Of a stretch of DNA of 57,689 nucleotides, positions 32,432-42,117 are shown piece after piece; within the stretch, counting starts at the first letter, position 1, and every line of letters begins with the position of its first letter. The stretch lies in contig CAMCOD010000012.1 of NCBI GenBank assembly GCA_945876435.1, positions 1 to 57,689 of the forward strand, written 5' to 3'. The position numbers and the translations under genes were made by a program. Origin of the DNA: an uncultured Clostridia bacterium (GTDB lineage: Bacteria; Bacillota; Clostridia; Oscillospirales; Ruminococcaceae). Below the pieces are notes generated by a model. The model did not search any database, was not told the origin of the DNA, and worked only from the letters and a program-made list of their open reading frames with translations.

Positions 32432-33697
32432 TTGGACGACGGGTTACTTTATTTTCTTTTGGTGTTGCTGATCGGCGGCTCGGCCTTCTTTTCCGCATCG
32501 GAAACGGCGCTGAGCACCATCAACCGCGTGCGGATGAAAAACGCCGCGGAGGAAGGCGACAAAAAAGCAAAGAAAGTCCTCAAGATAGCGGATGATTATG
32601 AGCGGACCATCTCCACCATTCTCATCGGCAACAACATTGTCAACATCGCCGCCTCCTCTTTGGCGACGGTTCTTTTGATGAAGATTTTTCCGGTAAACGG
32701 CGCGGCTGTTTCCACCGTCATCATGACGGTGCTGGTGCTGATCTTCGGCGAGGTAACGCCGAAAACCTTTGCCAAGCAGAACGCTGACAAGCTGGCGGGC
32801 TATGTGGCCGGACCCATTGATTTTCTCCGAACCCTGTTTTCGCCGCTGGTGTTCCTGCTGGTGAAGCTGACCAATCTGCTGACCAGCAAAAGCGTCGCCG
32901 AGGATAAGCCTTCCGTTACCGAGGAGGAGCTGAAAAGCATCATTGAGACCATTGAGGAGGAAGGCGTTTTGGAAGAGGGAGAAAGCGACCTGGTCCAGTC
33001 CGCTTTGGAATTTGATGAGATCGAGGTGCAGGAGGTGCTGACACCTCGGGTGGACATGATCGCCTTTGACCTGGAGGATCCCTGGGAGGAGCTGCTCCAT
33101 TTGGTGTGCAGTGAGGGTATTTCCCGCTTCCCGGTTTATGAGGAAAGCATCGACCATATTATCGGTGTTGTCCGGGCCAAGGATGTGCTGCTGGCGGAGG
33201 TCGGCGGCAAGCGGGATGTGCGCCGGCTGATCACCCCGGTGATGTTTGTGCATCGGACCATGAATATTTCCAAGCTGCTCAATGATATGCGCCGAAGCAA
33301 GATGCAGATGGCCATCGTCACCGACGACTACGGCGGAACGCTGGGTCTGGTGACCATGGAGGACTGTCTGGAGGAGCTGGTAGGCGAGATCTGGGACGAA
33401 TACGACCAGGTGGAAGAAGATTTTGTCCCCCTGGGCGATGATGTTTACGAGGTTTCCGGCGACTATAACGTATACGATATGCTGGAAAACCTGGGCTGCA
33501 GCACCCGAAACTTTGAAAGCGATTACAATACGGTCAGCGGATGGACGCTGGAACAGGTGGAGCATATTCCGGAAGAAGGCGAGTCCTTCACCTATGAGAA
33601 TCTGCGTGTTACCGTAAAAGAAATGGATGAACAGCGCATTACGAAGCTGACAGTGGAAAAACTCCCGGAGCCGGAGTCCCAGGAGGACGAGGATTAG
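32432..33697 (+). CDS. HlyC/CorC-type protein with CNNM, CBS-pair and CorC domains
   Basis: A 421-residue membrane protein. The DUF21/CNNM membrane domain (~residues 1-170, SAFFSASETALSTINRVRMK and LIFGEVTPKTFAKQ) is followed by a CBS pair (EVLTPRVDMIAFDLED; PVMFVHRTMNISKLLNDMR; TDDYGGTLGLVTMEDCLEEL) and a C-terminal CorC/HlyC domain (GDDVYEVSGDYNVYDM). Such proteins export Mg2+ or Co2+ or regulate it; haemolysin names are historical. TTG at 32432 is the start, the first possible codon after an in-frame stop, behind GGGAG. It is followed by a membrane-anchored partner. Confidence 0.93.
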   Translation: MDDGLLYFLLVLLIGGSAFFSASETALSTINRVRMKNAAEEGDKKAKKVLKIADDYERTISTILIGNNIVNIAASSLATVLLMKIFPVNGAAVSTVIMTVLVLIFGEVTPKTFAKQNADKLAGYVAGPIDFLRTLFSPLVFLLVKLTNLLTSKSVAEDKPSVTEEELKSIIETIEEEGVLEEGESDLVQSALEFDEIEVQEVLTPRVDMIAFDLEDPWEELLHLVCSEGISRFPVYEESIDHIIGVVRAKDVLLAEVGGKRDVRRLITPVMFVHRTMNISKLLNDMRRSKMQMAIVTDDYGGTLGLVTMEDCLEELVGEIWDEYDQVEEDFVPLGDDVYEVSGDYNVYDMLENLGCSTRNFESDYNTVSGWTLEQVEHIPEEGESFTYENLRVTVKEMDEQRITKLTVEKLPEPESQEDED

Positions 33698-33737
33698 TTT
33701 GGTTTGCTGCGCGGTTCGGGTATGGAGGAGATAAAAA

Positions 33738-34520
33738 ATGAATGAACAGAATAAAGCAAACCGGCACAAGTTCCCGGCAGCGGTGCTTGTAGGCGCGGTT
33801 TTTGTGGTTCTGGCGCTGATCGGTCTGGTAACGGTGGTCAATTCCTGCATTCACCTGGGCGGACGGCTGCTGGACAACTCCAAGGAGAAGGAGAAGTTTG
33901 AGCAGGTTCTGTTCCCGGTGGTCATGTTTGATCCGGCTGTGATCGAGAGCCCGTCGGAAATGGATGAGCTGGTGCTGCTGCGCTCCTCCATCTGGTCCGC
34001 CTATGTGAGCAACGTGGAAAAATATACGGTGGATCAGAATAACCGGATCCTGGTGGCCAAGTCGGACGTGGATGTGGCCTGCGCCAAGCTGTTCGGGCCG
34101 GACATTGTTTTAAACCACCAGAGCTTCTCCGACTACATCAGCACCTATTATTATGATGAAAGCAGGGAAAGCTATCTGGTTCCCCTGGACGGCAGCTCGG
34201 TGCTGTATACGCCACAGGTGGAGTCCATTGTGAAAAGCGGTGTGATCTATACGCTGCGGGTGGGCTACCTGCCCAGCGGCAACGAGTGGATGCAGACCCT
34301 GCAGGGCAGGGACTATGAGCCGACGCCGGAAAAATACATGATCTACACCGTAAAAAAGGTGGATGACCACTATGAACTGGTGTCAATCCAGTATCCGGAG
34401 GAGGGTGCTGTTCCCGGCAAGCCGGTTTACCAGCCCCAGAGCACCGACGAAACGCCGCCGGATCAGCAGCAGACCGCGCCAGAGACCCCTTCCACAGAGG
34501 AAAACAAGGAAACCGTATAA
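33738..34520 (+). CDS. Membrane-anchored extracytoplasmic protein of unknown function
   Basis: A 260-residue protein with one N-terminal membrane helix (PAAVLVGAVFVVLALIGLV) and an external domain rich in beta strands and Tyr (SDYISTYYYDESRESYLVP). The last 45 residues are a Pro/Thr/Gln/Glu-rich tail that may be disordered. No lipobox or LPXTG-type signal. It lies 40 bases after the CNNM/CorC gene behind GGAGGAG, so they are probably one operon. No family recognised. Confidence 0.83.
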   Translation: MNEQNKANRHKFPAAVLVGAVFVVLALIGLVTVVNSCIHLGGRLLDNSKEKEKFEQVLFPVVMFDPAVIESPSEMDELVLLRSSIWSAYVSNVEKYTVDQNNRILVAKSDVDVACAKLFGPDIVLNHQSFSDYISTYYYDESRESYLVPLDGSSVLYTPQVESIVKSGVIYTLRVGYLPSGNEWMQTLQGRDYEPTPEKYMIYTVKKVDDHYELVSIQYPEEGAVPGKPVYQPQSTDETPPDQQQTAPETPSTEENKETV

Positions 34521-34557
34521 AAACAGCCCCTTCTTCAAAAGAAGGGGCTGTTTTTTT
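34521..34557 (+). terminator. Strong terminator after the membrane-anchored protein gene
   Basis: AAACAGCCCCTTCTT pairs with AGAAGGGGCTGTTT around a CAAA loop, followed by seven T residues. Confidence 0.95.
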
Positions 34558-34615
34558 GCGCGGCGCGAAGCGGAGTGTCGGATTTTGCCCCTGAATTTTT
34601 ATGCAAAAGTGACAG

Positions 34616-34643
34616 TTGATAAATTCTCCCGCTGTGCTATGAT
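34616..34643 (+). promoter_or_regulatory. Promoter for pepC
   Basis: TTGATA and TATGAT are separated by 16 bases; the leader to the start codon at 34719 is about 70 bases. Confidence 0.7.
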
Positions 34644-34718
34644 TAGACATGGAAAGAAAATTCAATCAGGCTAACAATTTATGACAGCCGCAACTGTTTA
34701 AGAAGGGAATGGTAAAGA

Positions 34719-36047
34719 ATGAAAGCTGCAAAACCAATTACTGCTGAACTGATCCAGCGCTTTAAAGAGAACTATGATCAGGACAAGATCGCGAAAGTGT
34801 TCACCGCGGCACTGTCCAAAGCGGATATCACGGATGCCGCTTACAGCCCTATGGATGCCGCCAAGCTGGAAAATACATTTTCCATTGACCTGCACGGTTC
34901 CAAAGCTACCAATCAGCAGGCCAGCGGCCGTTGCTGGCTCTTTGCGTCCATGAATGTGATGCGGGAAATCATCGCCAAAAAGTGCAACATGGAGCGCATG
35001 GAACTGTCCGGCAACTATTTCGCTTTCTGGGATAAATTTGAGAAGATCAACTACTGTCTGGAGTCCGTGATCGACACCGCTGACAAGGAATTGGACGACC
35101 GCACCGTGAACTGGATCCTGAAAAGCGGCATCGGCGACGGCGGCCAGTGGGATATGATGGTCAGTCTGGTGAAAAAATACGGCGTGGTGCCGGTGAGCGT
35201 TATGCCGGAGACCTATCAGTCCTGCCACACCAGAAGCCTGATGCAGAAGCTGAACGGCAAGCTGCGGAAGGACGCACTGGAGCTGCGGGCTCTGGTTCGG
35301 GAGGGCAAAGATCCTCAGCCCCGCAAGGAGGAAATGCTGGAGGAGATGTTCAAGGCTCTGTGCATCTGCTTCGGACGGCCGGTGGACAAATTTGACTTTG
35401 AGTATGAGGACAAAGACCATGTTTATCATGTGGACCGCGGCCTGACTCCGGTGGAATTCTTCCAGAAGTATGTGGGCATGGAGCTGGACAACTACGTAAG
35501 CGTCATCAACGCGCCCACAAAGGACAAGCCTTTCGGCAAAACCTACACCGTATCCTACATCGGCAACGTGGTCAACGAGCCGATCTGCTACCTGAACCTG
35601 CCCATGGAAGAAATGAAGGCTCTGGTCATTCAGCAGATGAAGGATGGCGAGGTTGTCTGGTTCGGTAGCGACTGCGGCAAGTTCGGCAGCCGGAAGGACG
35701 GCATCTGGGATCCGGATTCCTTCGTGTTTGACCAGCTGCTGGGCATGGATCTGTCCATGACCAAGGAGGAGAGCCTGGACGGCTGCAACAGCGCCATGAA
35801 CCACGCAATGGTTCTTACCGGCGTAAATCTGGACGAAAACGGCCGGCCGAACCGTTGGAAGATCGAAAACAGCTGGGGCCCGGAGGCCGGTCAGAACGGT
35901 TACTTCATCGCCAGCGACAAATGGTTCGACCTGCAGACCTATCAGGTGATCATCAACAAGAAATACCTCTCCCAGGAGCAGAAAAAAGCGTTGGAGGAGG
36001 AGCCGATCGTTCTGAATCCATGGGATCCAATGGGTACTTTGGCATAA
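34719..36047 (+). CDS. pepC: Aminopeptidase C / bleomycin hydrolase-type C1B cysteine peptidase
   Basis: A 442-residue cytosolic papain-fold peptidase forming hexamers. The catalytic cysteine is in NQQASGRCWLFASMN (~residue 73), preceded by the oxyanion Gln; the active His is in NSAMNHAMVLTGVN and Asn in WKIENSWGPEAGQNGYF. C1B members are aminopeptidases for short peptides. The C-terminal residues after DPMGTLA give the self-compartmentalising tail typical for the family. AAGAAGGGAATGG precedes the ATG. Own promoter and terminator. Confidence 0.97.
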   Translation: MKAAKPITAELIQRFKENYDQDKIAKVFTAALSKADITDAAYSPMDAAKLENTFSIDLHGSKATNQQASGRCWLFASMNVMREIIAKKCNMERMELSGNYFAFWDKFEKINYCLESVIDTADKELDDRTVNWILKSGIGDGGQWDMMVSLVKKYGVVPVSVMPETYQSCHTRSLMQKLNGKLRKDALELRALVREGKDPQPRKEEMLEEMFKALCICFGRPVDKFDFEYEDKDHVYHVDRGLTPVEFFQKYVGMELDNYVSVINAPTKDKPFGKTYTVSYIGNVVNEPICYLNLPMEEMKALVIQQMKDGEVVWFGSDCGKFGSRKDGIWDPDSFVFDQLLGMDLSMTKEESLDGCNSAMNHAMVLTGVNLDENGRPNRWKIENSWGPEAGQNGYFIASDKWFDLQTYQVIINKKYLSQEQKKALEEEPIVLNPWDPMGTLA

Positions 36048-36108
36048 AGCCGGGAAAAACCGCCGGATAAAATAAAAAATAAGCTTTGGAAGCTTTAAAA
36101 AGAGAAAA

Positions 36109-36142
36109 AAACAGGGTACGGAGATCCGTACCCTGTTTTTTT
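36109..36142. terminator. Bidirectional terminator between pepC and the GNAT gene
   Basis: ACAGGGTACGGA and TCCGTACCCTGT form a perfect 12-bp stem with a two-base loop. A and T runs flank it on both sides. Confidence 0.95.
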
Positions 36143-36171
36143 GGTATATTGTTTGGGAAGGAAAAGCAGAC

Positions 36172-36624
36172 TTAACTTAAAAAGCGCTCCAGTTCGATCT
36201 CATCCTCATCGCCGCGGCCGCTTTCGGTAAAGCCCAGCGCTTTGTACAGGTGCAGGGCGGGATGATTTTCCGGGTTACAGGTCAGAAGAACGTGTGCCGA
36301 ATCGCCGAAGGGTTTTTCCCGGATATAGTCCAGCACACGCTGGAGAGCGGCTTTTCCGTATCCTTTTCCCTGTTCCGCCTGGTCGATCATCATGTGCCAG
36401 ATGTTGTAGCTTTCTTCGTCGTAGTCATAAATGACCATCACATAGCCCACCATTTTTTCACCGGTGTAAATGCCGAAGGGGGTGCACTGATGGTAATAAA
36501 CATAGGCCTGAGCCAGGCTGCGGATCGGGTGGGAGACAAAGGCTTCCTGTTCTGGTTTCAGCTTCAGCTGGAAGCAGGGGATAAAGTTGGACTCGTCAAT
36601 TTTTTTCAGAATAATGCTGTTCAT
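36172..36624 (-). CDS. GNAT family N-acetyltransferase
   Basis: A 150-residue acetyltransferase. The acetyl-CoA loop is QAEQGKGYGKAALQRVLDYI, and NPENHPALHLYKALGF is motif B. The N-terminal EEAFVSHP and YYHQCTPFGIYTGEKMVGYVM resemble SpeG/diamine N-acetyltransferases. The ATG at 36624 is preferred over that at 36636 because GGAGG lies five bases before it. A strong promoter with a palindrome at its expected start point lies ~130 bases upstream. The acceptor amine is unknown. Confidence 0.9.
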   Translation of the reverse strand: MNSIILKKIDESNFIPCFQLKLKPEQEAFVSHPIRSLAQAYVYYHQCTPFGIYTGEKMVGYVMVIYDYDEESYNIWHMMIDQAEQGKGYGKAALQRVLDYIREKPFGDSAHVLLTCNPENHPALHLYKALGFTESGRGDEDEIELERFLS

Positions 36625-36748
36625 TGAAACCTCCATGGATAAAATAATTCCGGTGTTTTACTGCGGTTTTCGTTTCTTTCATATGGAACAGCCCCTTTCA
36701 TCAAGGCCCGGTCACTTTTCGGATGATCCAGGCGTTGGTTGGAAAATT

Positions 36749-36760
36749 TTGCTCGAGCAA
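36749..36760. promoter_or_regulatory. 12-bp palindrome at the GNAT transcription start region
   Basis: TTGCTCGAGCAA is a perfect palindrome located just past the -10 box on the minus strand, a common repressor position. The binding protein is unknown. Confidence 0.45.
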
Positions 36761-36764
36761 GACC

Positions 36765-36793
36765 ATTATAGCGGGAAGAAAACAAAAAGTCAA
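36765..36793 (-). promoter_or_regulatory. Strong promoter for the GNAT gene
   Basis: TTGACT and TATAAT are separated by exactly 17 bases on the minus strand. The leader is about 130 bases long. Confidence 0.85.
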
Positions 36794-36799
36794 TCAAAT

Positions 36800-36832
36800 G
36801 AAAAAGACCGCGGACTCGATCTGCGGTCTTTT
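36800..36832 (-). terminator. Terminator after the YdcF gene
   Basis: AAAAGACCGCAG-type arm pairs with CGCGGTCTTTT on the minus strand, followed by TTTC. It lies 13 bases after the stop codon and directly upstream of the GNAT promoter. Confidence 0.85.
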
Positions 36833-36844
36833 GGCACGGAGAAA

Positions 36845-37564
36845 TCAGGACAGGAAAAAGGGGATCAGCTTGATCAGGGAAAAAATCTCCCGGACACAGT
36901 AGGCCGGCACCAGCCAGAAGGAGGTGTGGCCGGATACTGCCCAGGAGTTTAAGCCCAGTTTGCCGGCGATGAGCCGGGCGCGGAACTGGTGATAGCCGTC
37001 GGAGACGATGACCAGCTGGGGGCTGAGGCCCTCCCGCTGAAGAATGGCTTGGGAAAACTCCAGATTCTGCCGGGTATTGGCGGAGCGGTCTTCCAGGTAA
37101 ATCCGGTTTTCGTCGATGCCGGCGGAAAGCAGGTAGGCCTTCATCACGGAAGCCTCGGTTTGGCTCTCGTTAAAGCCCTGGCCGCCGGAAACGATGCAGG
37201 AAGCGTCGGGATTTTCCTTCAGATAGGCTGCGGCGGCGTCCAGACGGCGTCGCAGCATTTGAGAGGGCTGGTCGCCGTGAACTTTGCAGCCCAGAACGAT
37301 CACGGTTTCGTTTTGCAGATCGGCGGGAGGCTGGCGGAAATAGCCGAAATAGCCCAAAACGCCAAGGTAAAGCAGCAGAAGCAGGATTGCCAAAAGCAAG
37401 AAAGGCATAAGGCGTTTCCTCCATTTCTCCGGCCAGCGGCCGGAAGTAAGCAGTATGGCCCCGCCAAGGAGCAGGGCGGCGGAGCCTGCGTTGAGAGACA
37501 GGGCCATAAGGCCCAACAGCAGCAGAACGGCTCCGGTAGCGAAAAAGAGAGATCTTGTTTTCAT
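36845..37564 (-). CDS. YdcF-family (DUF218) membrane protein
   Basis: A 239-residue protein with an N-terminal membrane region of three helices (LFFATGAVLLLLGLMALSL and two more to ~residue 85) and a DUF218 domain (ETVIVLGCKVHGDQPSQML, IVSGGQGFNESQTEASVMK, EDRSANTRQNLEFS, VIVSDGYHQFRARLIA). Related SanA/ElyC proteins act in envelope integrity and undecaprenyl-phosphate use. ATG 37564 has AAGGAG upstream; a longer frame lacks it. Monocistronic. Confidence 0.9.
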   Translation of the reverse strand: MKTRSLFFATGAVLLLLGLMALSLNAGSAALLLGGAILLTSGRWPEKWRKRLMPFLLLAILLLLLYLGVLGYFGYFRQPPADLQNETVIVLGCKVHGDQPSQMLRRRLDAAAAYLKENPDASCIVSGGQGFNESQTEASVMKAYLLSAGIDENRIYLEDRSANTRQNLEFSQAILQREGLSPQLVIVSDGYHQFRARLIAGKLGLNSWAVSGHTSFWLVPAYCVREIFSLIKLIPFFLS

Positions 37565-37708
37565 GGGCAGGCTCCTTGCAGAGAGGATTTTTGCCGGATA
37601 CAGCCTTAGTATAACACGTTTTTCCCGGCAGAAAGACAGGTTTCGATGGAAAAACATTGAACAGACTGTTAAAATTGTACTGGAATTATGAAATCGTGCA
37701 TTTTCCTC

Positions 37709-37737
37709 TTGATTTTTTCGGCAAGCTGCGGTATTGT
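37709..37737 (+). promoter_or_regulatory. groESL promoter
   Basis: TTGATT and TATTGT are separated by 17 bases and end four bases before the CIRCE element. Confidence 0.75.
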
Positions 37738-37741
37738 ATAT

Positions 37742-37768
37742 TTAGCACTTAAGACAAAGGAGTGCTAA
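37742..37768. promoter_or_regulatory. CIRCE element (HrcA operator)
   Basis: TTAGCACTT-N9-GAGTGCTAA matches the CIRCE consensus TTAGCACTC-N9-GAGTGCTAA with one mismatch in the left arm. HrcA binding here represses groESL until heat stress. Confidence 0.96.
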
Positions 37769-37790
37769 AAGCTAAACAAACATCGTTTAA

Positions 37791-38114
<324 letters not shown>

Positions 38115-38137
38115 GATCTTAGCGGCATTTTCGGATT

Positions 38138-38165
38138 GATTTTTGATTTTTGATTTTTGATTTTT
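38138..38165 (+). repeat. Four tandem GATTTTT heptamers between groES and groEL
   Basis: Four exact 7-bp units followed by GAATTC. It is AT-rich and untranslated. It may affect groEL ribosome access or simply be a slippage-prone run. Confidence 0.9.
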
Positions 38166-38188
38166 GAATTCTTACTGATTTTTTGTAA

Positions 38189-39835
<1,647 letters not shown>

Positions 39836-39860
39836 GCCGGTAAAAAATACGTTTTTTCAG

Positions 39861-39890
39861 GGAGTCCTGCAGGTTTGCAGGGCTCCTTTT
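39861..39890 (+). terminator. Terminator after groEL
   Basis: GGAGTCCTGCA pairs with TGCAGGGCTCC (one T-G pair) and is followed by TTTTGCTGTTT. Confidence 0.85.
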
Positions 39891-39914
39891 GCTGTTTGGA
39901 GCGGTTTTTTGGGA

Positions 39915-39951
39915 AATCACCGGTCATTTTAGGGCAAAATGGCCGGTGATT
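39915..39951. repeat. 16-bp inverted repeat between groEL and recJ
   Basis: AATCACCGGTCATTTT and AAAATGGCCGGTGATT are complementary except for one T-G pair, with AGGGC as loop. It ends two bases before the recJ -35 box, so it could be a second terminator or an operator. Confidence 0.8.
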
Positions 39952-39952
39952 C

Positions 39953-39981
39953 TTGAATTTATTTGAAAAAAATGATAAAAT
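39953..39981 (+). promoter_or_regulatory. Promoter for recJ-rel-dtd
   Basis: TTGAAT and TAAAAT are separated by 17 bases. Confidence 0.75.
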
Positions 39982-40053
39982 AAATAAATTAAAGTGGGTA
40001 AGTGTATCGTATTTGGATATATGCTCAAATCTGGAAATAATGGGGAATGGCAA

Positions 40054-42117
40054 ATGGGGATCAAAAAATGGCGGCTGCCGCAGCCGATGGAGGAGGAAGC
40101 TTCCGCGCTGGAAAGGGAGCTGGGTCTGCCACGGCATATCTGCTCGGTTTTGGCGGCCCGGGGACATACGGACCCGGAGGAGGCCAGGGCCTTTCTGCGG
40201 GGGGAGGACTCTCTGCCGGACCCTTATTCCATGAAGGATATGGAACGGGCAGTGGAGCGGATCAGCGAAGCGGTGGAAAACGGCCGCTATATTGCGGTGT
40301 ACGGGGATTATGACTGCGACGGCATCACGGCGACGGCGTTGCTGTACAGCTATTTTCAGGACATCGGCGCCAGAGTTATGTATTACATCCCGGACCGGGA
40401 TCAGGAAGGTTACGGCCTGAATAAAATGGCCATTGACCGGCTCAACAGGCTGGGAGTGGAGCTGATCGTCACGGTGGACAACGGGGTTTCGGCGCTGGAG
40501 GAGGTTGATTACGCCAATTCGCTTGGGATTGACGTGGTGGTGACCGACCATCATCAGCCCAGAGAAGTTCTGCCGAGGGCCGCGGCGGTGGTGGATCCTC
40601 ACCGGAAGGACTGCCTCTACCCCTGTAAAAACCTTTGCGGTGTGGGGGTGGCCTTTAAGCTGATCTGTGCCATGGAGGGAGACATCGGCTGCACAGAAAT
40701 TCTGGAGCATTTCGCCCCCATGATCACCCTGGGTACCATTGCCGACGTGGTGGAGCTGACCGGGGAGAATCGAACCATTGTAAAAGCCGGTCTGCGGAAT
40801 CTGGCGGATACGGAAAATGTGGGGCTGGGGACCCTGATGGAGCTGGCGGGGCTTTCCGGACGGAAGCTGAACGCCACGGCCCTTGCCTTCGGCCTTGTTC
40901 CCAGGCTCAATGCCGCCGGACGCATCGGCAAAGCCGATCTGGCGGTGGAGCTGCTGCTCACCGACGATCCGGAGCGGGCGGCGGAGCTGGCCGGACAGAT
41001 CAACAGCTATAACGAAACAAGAAAAAACCTGGTGGACGCCATTCTTCAGGACATTGACCGGATGACAGCGGAGGATCCAAGCCTGCTGGAGCAGCGGCTG
41101 CTGATTTTATGCGGCGACGGCTGGCATCACGGGGTCATCGGCATCGCCGCCGCCAAGCTGGTGGAGCGCTATTCCAAGCCCTGTCTGCTGATCTCCCGGG
41201 AGGGGGAGGAAGCCAGAGGCTCCGCCCGCAGCGTGGAGGGCTATTCCATGATCGGGGCCATCTCCCGCTGCAGCGCCTGGCTGACCCGCTACGGCGGACA
41301 CGATCAGGCGGCAGGCTTATCCCTGCACAGCAGCGATATTGAGGCCTTCCGGCAGGCCATGTTGGAGGACGCCAGAGAGAATTTTGACATTATGCCGGTG
41401 GATGAGCTGTCCATCGACCTGATCATGGCGCCGGAACAGATCAATCTGCGCAGTGTGCAGGACTTTTGCTGTCTGGAGCCTTTCGGCTGCGGCAACGAGG
41501 CGCCGGTGGTCATGCTTCCCGGCTGTCGCATAGAGGCCATTTATCCGCTCAGCGAGGACCGGCACATCCGTTTGCGCTGCAGCAGCGGCACAAAGGTGTT
41601 TCAGGCGCTGTATTTCGGCATGAGCAGCCGCCGCTTCCCCTACGCGCCGGGGGATCTGGTGGATATGGCGGTGGCTTTGGACACCAGCGAATACAACGGA
41701 GAGGTCTCCGTTTCCATAAAAATCAAAAGCCTGCGCCCTTCCGGCCTTCCCCAGGACCGGCTGGTGGTGGGGCGGCAGTATTACGAGAAGCTGCGCCGCC
41801 GGGAGCCGGTAACGGAGAAGATCCGGGACTATGTGATCCCCCAGCGGGAGGATGTGGCGGTGATCTACCGCTATCTGCGGCAGGTGAAGGTCTTCCCCTT
41901 CGGCTACGACCAGCTTTGGTGCCGCCTGGGAGGCCGCTTAAACTACTGTAAAATGAGATTATGTCTGGATATTATGGAGGAATTGTCCCTGCTGAACCGG
42001 CAGGAGGGGGAGGAACCGGTGCTTGCACTCCCGGAAAAGCCGGCGAAGGCGGATCTGGAGCAGTCCGGTATCCTGCAAAAACTGAAAGGCGGTGAAGTTT
42101 GTGCATACATTCGATGA
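40054..42117 (+). CDS. recJ: Single-stranded-DNA-specific 5'-3' exonuclease RecJ
   Basis: A 687-residue DHH-family exonuclease. The motifs are AVYGDYDCDGITATALLYSY (DYDxDG), VDNGVSA, VVVTDHHQPRE (DHH), and the DHHA1 part GWHHGVIGIAAAKLVERY ... RYGGHDQAAGLSL. It needs Mn2+/Mg2+ and acts in recombination and mismatch repair. It is about 100 residues longer than E. coli RecJ owing to a C-terminal extension containing VIYRYLRQVKVFPFGYDQLW, as in many Clostridia. ATG 40054 has TGGGGA upstream. Its end overlaps the rel start, indicating coupling. Confidence 0.96.
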   Translation: MGIKKWRLPQPMEEEASALERELGLPRHICSVLAARGHTDPEEARAFLRGEDSLPDPYSMKDMERAVERISEAVENGRYIAVYGDYDCDGITATALLYSYFQDIGARVMYYIPDRDQEGYGLNKMAIDRLNRLGVELIVTVDNGVSALEEVDYANSLGIDVVVTDHHQPREVLPRAAAVVDPHRKDCLYPCKNLCGVGVAFKLICAMEGDIGCTEILEHFAPMITLGTIADVVELTGENRTIVKAGLRNLADTENVGLGTLMELAGLSGRKLNATALAFGLVPRLNAAGRIGKADLAVELLLTDDPERAAELAGQINSYNETRKNLVDAILQDIDRMTAEDPSLLEQRLLILCGDGWHHGVIGIAAAKLVERYSKPCLLISREGEEARGSARSVEGYSMIGAISRCSAWLTRYGGHDQAAGLSLHSSDIEAFRQAMLEDARENFDIMPVDELSIDLIMAPEQINLRSVQDFCCLEPFGCGNEAPVVMLPGCRIEAIYPLSEDRHIRLRCSSGTKVFQALYFGMSSRRFPYAPGDLVDMAVALDTSEYNGEVSVSIKIKSLRPSGLPQDRLVVGRQYYEKLRRREPVTEKIRDYVIPQREDVAVIYRYLRQVKVFPFGYDQLWCRLGGRLNYCKMRLCLDIMEELSLLNRQEGEEPVLALPEKPAKADLEQSGILQKLKGGEVCAYIR

